A stretch of DNA of 64,000 bases. Origin: Peptostreptococcaceae bacterium pGA-8 (GTDB lineage: Bacteria; Bacillota; Clostridia; Peptostreptococcales; Anaerovoracaceae). A model generated the notes under the pieces. The model had not been told where the DNA came from, searched no databases, and saw nothing but the letters and a program-made list of their open reading frames with translations. Made by a program: the position numbers and the translations under genes. The stretch is from NCBI GenBank assembly GCA_900112915.1, contig FONK01000011.1, positions 1 through 64,000 on the forward strand, given 5' to 3'. Positions within the stretch are counted from its first letter, which is position 1, and every line of letters begins with the position of its first letter. Shown piece by piece: positions 26,129-33,905 of the stretch.

Positions 26129-27516
26129 TTTTCTCCTAATCTGTTGACACAATCTTTGAAGTGTCTACCTCGTTGTTCAAAATTATCATACATATCCCAG
26201 CTGGCACATGCAGGTGACAGCAGAACTCTATAGCCGACTTCCGAAACCTCAGCGGCAACTCTAACCGCCTCCTCCATATCCTTTACGAAAATAATATCCT
26301 TGAAGCCGTTGTCTTCAGCTGATTTGGCAATTTCCTTCGCATCTCTGCCAAGAAGTAAAAGCTTCTTAACTCTACCATTCATTTCCTTTACAAAAAAGCT
26401 GAAATCCTGAGATTTCCCATCTCCTCCGGCGATTAAAACTATATTCTCCTCAAGGGCTCTGATGGCTGTAATTGCAGCATCGGTGTTTGTCCCCTTGGAA
26501 TCATTGTAATATTCAACGCCATCTATGGTGCCTGCATACTCTATTCTATGCTCTACTCCTCGAAATGCCTTAACAGTCTCTCCAACAGTATGACTATCTA
26601 TGCCCGAAAAAAAGCAAATTGCCGCAGCTGCCAAAACATTTTCAAGATTATGATCCCCCATAACCTTAAGGTCGGCTACAGAGCAAATGTTATGGAGATT
26701 TCCCGCCTCATCGGAAATAACTATTTCACCTTCATCTACATATGCCCCCGTCTCAAGTCTTTCTTTTCTGCTGAAAGGAATGACTCTTGCCTTAGCATTT
26801 TTTGCCAAGTCCATACACGACTTATCGTCTCTATTAATAATCAAATAGTCGCTTTCAATCTGATTTTGAAAAATCATCGCCTTGGCACTTCCGTATGCTT
26901 CCATGGTGTGATGCCTGTTAAGGTGGTCCGGTGTTAAATTTAAAATGGCAGATAGCTTCGGTTTAAAATATCTGGTAGTTTCCAACTGAAAGCTGGATAC
27001 CTCCGTCACCAACCACTCTGACTCATCTGCCTTTGCTGATGCTGAAATTACAGCAGTGCCGATATTTCCAACCACATAGGTTTTTCTTCCATAGGCCTTA
27101 AAAATTTCCCCAACAAGAGTAGTCGTTGTGGTCTTACCGTTGGTTCCTGTAATTGCTACATAATTACCTTTTCCGATTCTGTATGCAATTTCCAGCTCTC
27201 CTATGATTTCCACACCCTGTTCTTTGGCTTCTACGACCCAATATAGCTCCGGACTCACTCCGGGACTCAAAACAATCATATTAAAGTCGGCTAAATCGTG
27301 AGGAATTCTTTTAAAATAGCATTCTACATTATTAGCCCTCAAAAAAGTTATAAGATTAGGCTCAAGCTCGTATTCGTCCTTCGAGTCCTGCACACTTACA
27401 TCAGCACCCAGCTTTACCAATGCCTGTGCCGCAGCAATTCCGGAGCGACCAAGGCCTACGACCAAAACTTTTTTGTCTTTCAAATTAGCTAGATTTCCAT
27501 TATCAAAGTTGCTCAT
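26125..27516 (-). CDS. murD: MurD, UDP-MurNAc-L-Ala:D-Glu ligase
   Basis: The 463-residue ligase has an N-terminal Rossmann domain (KVLVVGLGRSGIAAAQAL), ATP loop AITGTNGKTTTTTL, HNLENVLAAAA and the C-terminal NDSKGTNTDA and SPACASWDMYDNFEQRG motifs. It adds D-Glu in the cytoplasmic steps of peptidoglycan synthesis. The 42-base gap before it holds two tiny reading frames (two and four codons), the second overlapping the murD ATG. Confidence 0.97.
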   Translation of the reverse strand: MSNFDNGNLANLKDKKVLVVGLGRSGIAAAQALVKLGADVSVQDSKDEYELEPNLITFLRANNVECYFKRIPHDLADFNMIVLSPGVSPELYWVVEAKEQGVEIIGELEIAYRIGKGNYVAITGTNGKTTTTTLVGEIFKAYGRKTYVVGNIGTAVISASAKADESEWLVTEVSSFQLETTRYFKPKLSAILNLTPDHLNRHHTMEAYGSAKAMIFQNQIESDYLIINRDDKSCMDLAKNAKARVIPFSRKERLETGAYVDEGEIVISDEAGNLHNICSVADLKVMGDHNLENVLAAAAICFFSGIDSHTVGETVKAFRGVEHRIEYAGTIDGVEYYNDSKGTNTDAAITAIRALEENIVLIAGGDGKSQDFSFFVKEMNGRVKKLLLLGRDAKEIAKSAEDNGFKDIIFVKDMEEAVRVAAEVSEVGYRVLLSPACASWDMYDNFEQRGRHFKDCVNRLGEK

Positions 27517-27558
27517 AATTCCTCCATGATGTCAGTGCATCACGCCCTCCTTTGCGTT

Positions 27559-28521
27559 CTAGAAGTTTAATATTATAGTAGCTGCAATGCAAGCAATTAC
27601 AGTGATTCCCCAAAACATTGTCACAACGGCGGTTTCCTTCATACCGCCTTCTTCAAAATGGTGATGTATGGGAGCCATGCGAAAAACTCTTTTGCCCCTT
27701 GTCTTAAATGATACCACCTGAATTATTACGGAAACGGCCTCCGCAACATAAATGATGCCGGCAATAGGAAGCAGCAGCTCGGCCTTCATTATTATTGCTG
27801 CTGCAGCTAATCCGCCACCGATTGCCATGGATCCTGTATCTCCCATAAAAATTTGAGCCGGGAATTTATTAAATGCCAAAAACCCTAAGCAAGCTCCCAT
27901 AATTGCAAAGGATATGACACCTGCCGAGGCTGAACCCAACAGAACTGCGGCATATCCAAAGAAAAGTGTAACTATCGCACTTACCCCTGATGACAGTCCA
28001 TCAAGCCCATCAGTAAGATTGACTGCGTTGGCCATTGCAACTACAACAAAGGCTATGAAGGGAATGAAAAACATTCCGAAATCCACATACTGTCCGTAAA
28101 AAGGAATCCATACGGCCGTGCCGTGCTCATTAAAGGTTGCCATATAAACGCCCAGCCCAATACCTAAAAGAATCTGAAGAACCAGCTTCTGCCAAGCTCT
28201 AAGACCTAAATTGTGTTTCTTTGCAATCTTAATGTAGTCGTCCAGAAAACCGATCAGTCCAAATAAAATTAAGACTGCCAATATTACAAAGGTATCCTTA
28301 GTGTAGATTTTTCCCACTATGGTCACCATAATTACGGCTGCGATTATGGCAATGCCGCCCATAGTCGGAGTTCCTGCCTTTGATAAATGAGACTGAGGTC
28401 CGTCCTCTCTTATAAATTGTCCAAACTGCTTGCTTTTTATAATTGGAATTGCCATTGATGTAAAAACCGATGATGCCATCAATCCCAGTGCTGCAAATAA
28501 TAATCCGTGTATAATCTCCAT
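27559..28521 (-). CDS. mraY: MraY, phospho-MurNAc-pentapeptide transferase
   Basis: The 320-residue enzyme has about ten helices with the motifs GTPTMGG, GFLDDYIK, NAVNLTDGLDGL, GDTGSMAIGG and APIHHHFEEGG. It links UDP-MurNAc-pentapeptide to undecaprenyl phosphate to make lipid I. It sits in the conserved murF-mraY-murD order. Confidence 0.97.
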   Translation of the reverse strand: MEIIHGLLFAALGLMASSVFTSMAIPIIKSKQFGQFIREDGPQSHLSKAGTPTMGGIAIIAAVIMVTIVGKIYTKDTFVILAVLILFGLIGFLDDYIKIAKKHNLGLRAWQKLVLQILLGIGLGVYMATFNEHGTAVWIPFYGQYVDFGMFFIPFIAFVVVAMANAVNLTDGLDGLSSGVSAIVTLFFGYAAVLLGSASAGVISFAIMGACLGFLAFNKFPAQIFMGDTGSMAIGGGLAAAAIIMKAELLLPIAGIIYVAEAVSVIIQVVSFKTRGKRVFRMAPIHHHFEEGGMKETAVVTMFWGITVIACIAATIILNF

Positions 28522-28553
28522 GTAATATCACCTGTAGACTTTCTAATTTAATC

Positions 28554-29954
28554 TTATAAGGCTTCAATAGCCTTTACAACTTCTTCCATTTTGAATATTC
28601 TTGAGCCTTTAACCAAAACAGCGTCACCATCCATAAGCAGACCCTTTAACTGCCTGATTACCTGGCTATTTTCCGACATATATATGGAATCCGTTTCTCC
28701 GCCCTTTGCACCTTCAGCAATATTTTCGGCAATATGTCCTACAGCCACAACAAGGCTAACTCCCTTTTTCTTACAGTATTTTCCTAACTCCATGTGAAGA
28801 TCTTCAGATTCTTCACCAAGCCCATTCATTCCTGCAAAAATTACAATATGCCTATTTCCCTCTGTAAGCATCAATGTGTCGACAGCAGCCTTTGCTGCCT
28901 CGGGAAATGAACTATAAGAATCATCAATTATCTTAATGTCCATAAACATAGACTTTTTAATCTGAAGCCTCTTGTCGGTCCTTTCCAGCTTCGTAAGACC
29001 TTTAAGTGCTTCTGATATTCCAATACCCAGCTTACCGACGGCGGCAAGCGCCAAAGCACAGTTGTATGCATTATGGGCCCCGGGCACATCCAACTCTATG
29101 CTATAGTCCCTGCCCCCATGCCAAAGCCTGAAGGCAATTCCTTTGTCCCCGAAGTCCTTAATATCTGTCACCCTATAATCCGGATTAGCTCTGCTTCCAA
29201 CGGTTAATATTTCAAAATCTCCTTTAACCTCAGATCTTATTTTCTCCCTTTCAATTACCGGGCAATTCTCATTTATTATTAGGCTTCCATCATTGCTTAA
29301 AAAATCCACAATTTCCATCTTTGCCTTATAAATGTTTTCCCTGGATCCGAGGGTGTCAATGTGAGTCATGCCCACATAGGTCAACACTCCGATTTCCGGC
29401 TCGATAATCTCTGTAATCTCATGGATTTCTCCCAGACGCTCCATTCCAACTTCCAAAACTGCAACCTCAGTTTCTCGGTTAAATGTAAAGATTGTCATGC
29501 TGATGCCAATTAAGCTGTTATAGTTTTTAATCGGTTTACCGGTCCTATATTTGGTGCTGCTCATTGCATAAATCATGTCTCTGGTGGTAGTTTTTCCCAT
29601 AGAGCCTGTAATTGCAATTTTCTTTAAATTCAGTGTGGACAAATACCATTTAGCCAACATTCCCATAGCGATTTCTGTATTTTCACACAGCACATAGGAT
29701 GCCTCCGGCAGTTCTGAAGCTTCCTTGTTGCTGCTTACAAGAAATGCTCGGCAGCCCTGTTCATAAGCCGATTTGATAAATTTATGAGCATCATGATTCT
29801 CACCGATTATTGCAATGAACAAGTCGCCTTCTCCGGCTTCTCGTGAATCTATAACAACTCCGGTAACCGCATCGGTATCATTGGCAAGAAACAACTTCCC
29901 GCCGGTATATTTAGCCACGTCCTTGAGGCTTATTTTTTCCATGCCTGCTTTCAT
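28554..29954 (-). CDS. murF: MurF, D-Ala-D-Ala adding ligase
   Basis: The 466-residue ligase shows the MurF domain 1 (DSREAGEGDLFIAIIGENHDAHKF), ATP loop ITGSMGKTTTRDMI, HNAYNCALALAA and a C-terminal DDSYSSFPEAAKAAVDTL. It completes the UDP-MurNAc-pentapeptide. In the P-loop-like motif a Ser-Met pair replaces the more usual Ser-x-Gly. It directly follows the penicillin-binding protein; murE, often found between them, is not present. Confidence 0.96.
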   Translation of the reverse strand: MKAGMEKISLKDVAKYTGGKLFLANDTDAVTGVVIDSREAGEGDLFIAIIGENHDAHKFIKSAYEQGCRAFLVSSNKEASELPEASYVLCENTEIAMGMLAKWYLSTLNLKKIAITGSMGKTTTRDMIYAMSSTKYRTGKPIKNYNSLIGISMTIFTFNRETEVAVLEVGMERLGEIHEITEIIEPEIGVLTYVGMTHIDTLGSRENIYKAKMEIVDFLSNDGSLIINENCPVIEREKIRSEVKGDFEILTVGSRANPDYRVTDIKDFGDKGIAFRLWHGGRDYSIELDVPGAHNAYNCALALAAVGKLGIGISEALKGLTKLERTDKRLQIKKSMFMDIKIIDDSYSSFPEAAKAAVDTLMLTEGNRHIVIFAGMNGLGEESEDLHMELGKYCKKKGVSLVVAVGHIAENIAEGAKGGETDSIYMSENSQVIRQLKGLLMDGDAVLVKGSRIFKMEEVVKAIEAL

Positions 29955-29958
29955 CTAA

Positions 29959-31749
29959 CTAGTTCCCGCTTTCCGCAAATTTAGTTTGAACTCCTAAATA
30001 TGGAAGTCCGTTTTGTAGAAATTCCTTTACAATAGGAGCGGCAGCTAAAACACCGTATTTAACAGTCTTAGGGCTGTCTACAGCTACCAATACAACTATT
30101 TTAGGATCATCCATAGGTGCCATCGCAATAAATGAGCCATAGGTATCAGTGGTATATTTTCCGTCTCGTACAACCTCCGAGGTACCTGTTTTGCCGCCAA
30201 TTCTTACACCTTCAATTCTGGCGATACGTCCGCCGCCTTCGTTAACCTGAAATTCCATTATATCACGCATTTCGGCAGCTGTCTCTTTTGACATAACCTT
30301 TCGCACCTGTGTAGGCTTAAATTCCTTAACAGTCTTGCCGTCTTTGTTTTCTAAGGAACGAACAAAGTGAGGCTGCATCAGGATGCCGTCATTTCCTATT
30401 GAGCAAACAGCTGATACCAATTGAATCGGTGTTATTGAAAAACCTTGTCCAAAGTACATTGTAGCCATATTTACAGGATTGAAATTGGTTCTGTCAGTTA
30501 GCACCGGCAAAGCCTCTGCAGGATAATCCACCCCCGTCGGCCTTGTGATTCCAAACATATCCATATATTCAAAGTACCTTTCAGCTCCAATGTTGGCACC
30601 AAGCTGCATTTGAATACAGTTGCAGGATTCAGCCACCGCTTTTTTAACATTTATACTTCCATGTACATTCTTGTCAAAACAGAAAATGTCAACTCCACTA
30701 ATATTCTCATGGCCTCTACAGGTAAGAACAGTGTCCGGTTTTGCTATACCCTCTTCTAAGGCAACTGATGTGGTGAGAAGCTTAAAGGTGGAGCCCGGTT
30801 CATAAACGTCATTTATTGCCGCGTTTCGCCACATATTGCTCAGGTACTCCGTTTTCTCAGTTTCATTCATTTTTTTGAACTTCTCTTTATCCTCTTTAGC
30901 CGGCTCCATAGGCTTGTTAGGATCAAAATTAGGGGTATTGGTCATCGCCAGGATTTCACCGGTCTTCGGATCCATAGCAACCGCAGTAATCCTTGCAGCC
31001 TTTGTTTTCTCCATACCTGTTGCAACCGCCTTTTCCAGATAGTGCTGCAACACCTCATCCAGAGTGGTTGTAACATTAAGCCCATCCTCTGCCCCGTAAT
31101 ATTTATCAGATCCGAAAGACAAAGGATTTCCATTAATATCTGAATTTCTAATCCATCTGCCGGATACGCCGCTTAAGTATTGGTCATATTCCAACTCAAG
31201 TCCGCTTCTTCCAACATTATCGTCATTTACACTGCCGAGAACCTGGGATGCAAAGCTTCCCATTGGATAAAATCGCTTTGTTGTAGAGGATACACTTATT
31301 CCGGAAATTCCCAGTTCATTAACCTTATCAACCACCTGTTTATCCTGATATTCAGCCAATTTGACGATGGTGGACTTGCTCCTGAAGGACTTCAGTATAT
31401 CGTCTCGTGACTGGCTTAAAATAGGAGCTAAATCCTCTGCATAATCCGCAATTTTTGAATCACTATAGTATTTTTTAGCCTCTGCCGGCATAAGCCAAAT
31501 ATGGTAACTGGTAGCACTGGATGCCAGTTCCTTGCCGTTTCTGTCGAAAATAGTGCCTCGCTTTGCCTCAATGGGAACATCTCCCTTTTGTTGGTTAACG
31601 GCCAGCTCTGTATACTCATCAGCCTTTACTATCTGAATCCATGCTACTCTGAATAAAAGAAGGCACATCAAAAGAAGTATTACAAAAAATACCATCATCA
31701 TCCTTTTCTTATTCATAACCTTTATTCTGTCGTTTTCTCTTACTAGCAT
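29959..31749 (-). CDS. penicillin-binding protein 2 / FtsI-type transpeptidase
   Basis: The protein of about 596 residues has one N-terminal transmembrane helix (MMMVFFVILLLMCLLLFRVA), a dimerisation domain (RGTIFDRNGKELA) and a transpeptidase domain with the active-site STFK tetrad, SCN and KTGTSE. No PASTA repeat follows, so it looks more like the vegetative FtsI/PBP2B partner of FtsW than a PASTA-bearing SpoVD. The start is uncertain: an in-frame TTG at 31773 lies in the T-tract of a terminator hairpin, so I favour ATG 31749; ATG 31716 is possible. Confidence 0.93.
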   Translation of the reverse strand: MLVRENDRIKVMNKKRMMMVFFVILLLMCLLLFRVAWIQIVKADEYTELAVNQQKGDVPIEAKRGTIFDRNGKELASSATSYHIWLMPAEAKKYYSDSKIADYAEDLAPILSQSRDDILKSFRSKSTIVKLAEYQDKQVVDKVNELGISGISVSSTTKRFYPMGSFASQVLGSVNDDNVGRSGLELEYDQYLSGVSGRWIRNSDINGNPLSFGSDKYYGAEDGLNVTTTLDEVLQHYLEKAVATGMEKTKAARITAVAMDPKTGEILAMTNTPNFDPNKPMEPAKEDKEKFKKMNETEKTEYLSNMWRNAAINDVYEPGSTFKLLTTSVALEEGIAKPDTVLTCRGHENISGVDIFCFDKNVHGSINVKKAVAESCNCIQMQLGANIGAERYFEYMDMFGITRPTGVDYPAEALPVLTDRTNFNPVNMATMYFGQGFSITPIQLVSAVCSIGNDGILMQPHFVRSLENKDGKTVKEFKPTQVRKVMSKETAAEMRDIMEFQVNEGGGRIARIEGVRIGGKTGTSEVVRDGKYTTDTYGSFIAMAPMDDPKIVVLVAVDSPKTVKYGVLAAAPIVKEFLQNGLPYLGVQTKFAESGN

Positions 31750-31763
31750 AGTCGTCTTCTCTC

Positions 31764-31809
31764 TAAAAATCAAAAGCCGGACAAGTCCATAATATTCAGT
31801 TGCCCGGCT
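31764..31809 (-). terminator. terminator-like hairpin between ftsL and the PBP gene
   Basis: On the minus strand a 10-bp stem (31809-31800 with 31784-31775, one G-T pair, 15-base loop) is followed by TTTTGATTTTT. It has the form of an intrinsic terminator but lies inside the dcw operon, so it may limit read-through to the wall genes. Confidence 0.75.
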
Positions 31810-31837
31810 ACCATCCTCTTTTATGAAATTTTTCGTC

Positions 31838-32164
31838 TTAATTATAAGCTTGTGTTTTCAATGTTGCAGCAAAATTGCCGCCAGGATGTTCTTCTTCCCC
31901 TAAGTAAATGCATTTGCTGGCATCCGGATAAACCATCCCCAGCTTACCTGTGGCTACCTTCTCAATGTGCTCCACATTATTGGCACTTTTAATCTTTACC
32001 TTTAAGGTGTCGATTTCCCCTTGAAGTGTCGAATTGGAGCGGATATAGTCATTGTTTTCAACTCTAAGTCCCGCAGAGTAAGCAGCAAGAAGAACCAGGA
32101 TAATACTTGCTATCCCAACTATAACAACTAATGTAAGACTTTTTTTCTTATCCTGAATGTTCAT
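31838..32164 (-). CDS. ftsL: FtsL-like bitopic division protein
   Basis: This 108-residue protein has a short basic cytoplasmic tail, one transmembrane helix (LTLVVIVGIASIILVLLAAYS) and a coiled-coil-like external part (NSTLQGEIDTLKVKIKSANN), followed by a conserved-looking KLGMVYPDASKCIYL motif. Size, topology and place between rsmH and the PBP gene identify it as FtsL, although the sequence is weakly conserved. The ATG at 32164 has GAGG six bases ahead; an upstream GTG does not. Confidence 0.8.
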   Translation of the reverse strand: MNIQDKKKSLTLVVIVGIASIILVLLAAYSAGLRVENNDYIRSNSTLQGEIDTLKVKIKSANNVEHIEKVATGKLGMVYPDASKCIYLGEEEHPGGNFAATLKTQAYN

Positions 32165-32181
32165 CCCATACCTCAACACAT

Positions 32182-33144
32182 TTATATTTTTTCACAAACC
32201 CTCAGCTTTGCACTTCTGGACCTGTGGTTTGCCTCAATTTCCCCCTTTGACGGCAATACAGGTTTTCCGGATATCTTTTTGATATCAGCCACCTTCCCGC
32301 ATACGCATACAGGAAAGTCCTTAGGGCAGGTGCAAGGGTTCGCCCTTTTGCTAATTACTTCCTTTGCTATTCTGTCTTCAAGAGAATGGAAGGAAATTAC
32401 ACAAAGCCTTCCGCCTCTCCCTAGGACGTCGCAAAAGTTTTCTAAAGCTGTCTCCAATAGTCCCAGCTCGTTGTTTACCTCTATTCGTATGGCCTGGAAA
32501 GTTCGCTTTGCCGGATGCGGTCCCTCTCTGCGAACAGCCTTTGGAACAGCCGCCTTAATGACATCAACCAGCTCCTGAGTAGTTTCAAGAGGCTTCACCT
32601 TTCTCGCCTCTACGATGAACTTGGCAATTCGCTTTGCCCATCTTTCCTCACCATATTTAGAAATAATATATGCTATATCTTTTTCACTATATTCATTAAT
32701 CAGTTCATATGCAGAGAACTCATCCTCCTGATTCATTCTCATATCAAGAGGAGCATCCTGCATGTATGAAAACCCTCTTTCCTGATTATCCAGCTGAAAT
32801 GAGGAAACTCCTAAATCGAGAACAGCCCCATCAATTTTATTTCTTGGAATCTTGCCCTCTTCATAGAGCTCTTCAACTACTTCCTTAACATCAGCATAGT
32901 TGCTATGGACAAAAATCTTCTTGCACCTATAGGGCTCCAAGCGTTTACCGACAGCCTCCAGCGCATCTGTATCTCTATCTATGCCAATCAGTACCCCATC
33001 AGCATGGAGATTTTTACATATTTCCTCTGAATGACCGCCCCCGCCTAAGGTTCCATCTACATAAATCCCGTCAGGCTTTATGTTCAAGTTCTCAATGGTT
33101 TCCTCCAACAAAACAGTCACATGGCTATATTTCTTCTCACTCAT
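32182..33144 (-). CDS. rsmH: RsmH, 16S rRNA m4C1402 methyltransferase
   Basis: The 320-residue SAM methyltransferase has the motifs [50 protein letters not shown] and [11 protein letters not shown]. It modifies C1402 of 16S rRNA. It follows mraZ by 12 bases, the normal dcw order. Confidence 0.97.
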   Translation of the reverse strand: MSEKKYSHVTVLLEETIENLNIKPDGIYVDGTLGGGGHSEEICKNLHADGVLIGIDRDTDALEAVGKRLEPYRCKKIFVHSNYADVKEVVEELYEEGKIPRNKIDGAVLDLGVSSFQLDNQERGFSYMQDAPLDMRMNQEDEFSAYELINEYSEKDIAYIISKYGEERWAKRIAKFIVEARKVKPLETTQELVDVIKAAVPKAVRREGPHPAKRTFQAIRIEVNNELGLLETALENFCDVLGRGGRLCVISFHSLEDRIAKEVISKRANPCTCPKDFPVCVCGKVADIKKISGKPVLPSKGEIEANHRSRSAKLRVCEKI

Positions 33145-33156
33145 GACTTGACCTGC

Positions 33157-33588
33157 TTAGAAATTGTAGCTTGCAAGGGTATCATTGAATTCATCATGAT
33201 CCATTTTCATACCGTTATCAGGGTTATCCCAGACTTCCTTGCTCCAAATTTCAATCTTTGTCATGGCACCAAGGGTAACCAGCTCCTTGGTAATCTGTGC
33301 ATATTCCTTAAGCTCGGCCGGGATGACTATTCTTCCCTGCTTGTCAAACTCACATTCAGTTGCATTGGCAAAAAAGTGTCTTATAAACTTTCTTACCTGC
33401 ATATCAGACTGTGGCAATTGAGAAATCTTCTCCATTTGCTTTTCCCAATCCGACATGGAGTAAATATACAGACAATCATCCAAACCCTTTGTTAACACGC
33501 ACTTTCCGCCCAGCTGATCTCTGTGCTTACTTGGAACAATGAATCTGTTCTTGGCATCTATTGAGTTGTAATAAGTCCCCATGAACAT
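33157..33588 (-). CDS. mraZ: transcriptional regulator MraZ
   Basis: The 143-residue protein has two AbrB-like MraZ repeats, each with a DxxxR core (NSIDAKNRFIVPSKHR and CEFDKQGRIVIPAELK). MraZ binds direct repeats in front of its own gene and controls the dcw operon; matching repeats are present at 33641-33690. The ATG at 33588 has AGGAGG eleven bases upstream. Confidence 0.96.
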   Translation of the reverse strand: MFMGTYYNSIDAKNRFIVPSKHRDQLGGKCVLTKGLDDCLYIYSMSDWEKQMEKISQLPQSDMQVRKFIRHFFANATECEFDKQGRIVIPAELKEYAQITKELVTLGAMTKIEIWSKEVWDNPDNGMKMDHDEFNDTLASYNF

Positions 33589-33621
33589 ATAGTTCCAAGC
33601 CTCCTAGTTTTAGTTAGGTTA

Positions 33622-33650
33622 ACTATACCACTATTATCCCCCACTTTCAA
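33622..33650 (-). promoter_or_regulatory. dcw/mraZ promoter
   Basis: TTGAAA (33650-33645) and TATAGT (33627-33622) are 17 bases apart on the minus strand, with a short leader before the mraZ ribosome-binding site. The -35 box lies between the two AAAGTGG repeats read by MraZ. Confidence 0.8.
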
Positions 33651-33690
33651 CCACTTTAATGCTTTTTTCACCCATTTTACACCACATTTT
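33641..33690 (-). promoter_or_regulatory. MraZ operator boxes
   Basis: On the minus strand AAAGTGG occurs at 33657-33651 and 33647-33641, exactly 10 bp apart. Related AAAATGGG (33678-33671) and AAAATGTGG (33690-33682) lie upstream. AAAGTG-type or TGGG-type direct repeats with one-turn spacing are the known MraZ targets, so autoregulation is expected. Confidence 0.75.
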
Positions 33691-33784
33691 TGAATTTTTT
33701 CATCACAAGCCCTTCACTTTAGCCTTTTTTACAACATATAGTGCAAACTTATGTTCTTGCCGCAAAATATAGTAATTCTGCAAT

Positions 33785-33870
33785 AAAAAAGACGCAAAAG
33801 CAATTGCTGTTCCTCCTCATATCATGCTGCTTTACATAACTGAAGAGACTTTCATAATCACTTAAGCGTC
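33785..33870 (-). terminator. long-loop terminator-like structure after the nucleotidase gene
   Basis: On the minus strand 33870-33861 pairs with 33800-33791 (GACGC/GCGTC, an AA/AA internal loop, then AAG/CTT), followed by T6. The 60-base loop contains the palindrome AGCAATTGCT and an AGGAGG. It probably ends the nucleotidase transcript. The rest of the 33589-33905 gap holds the MraZ operator and promoter; no gene is evident. Confidence 0.5.
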
Positions 33871-33905
33871 CATTTGTTTTATGTAATTTTAAATTTATTC
33901 ACAAA

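Noticed and set aside
29959-31749. SpoVD identity for the penicillin-binding protein
   Set aside because: No PASTA domain is visible after the transpeptidase domain and no sporulation genes lie nearby, so a vegetative FtsI-type label is safer.
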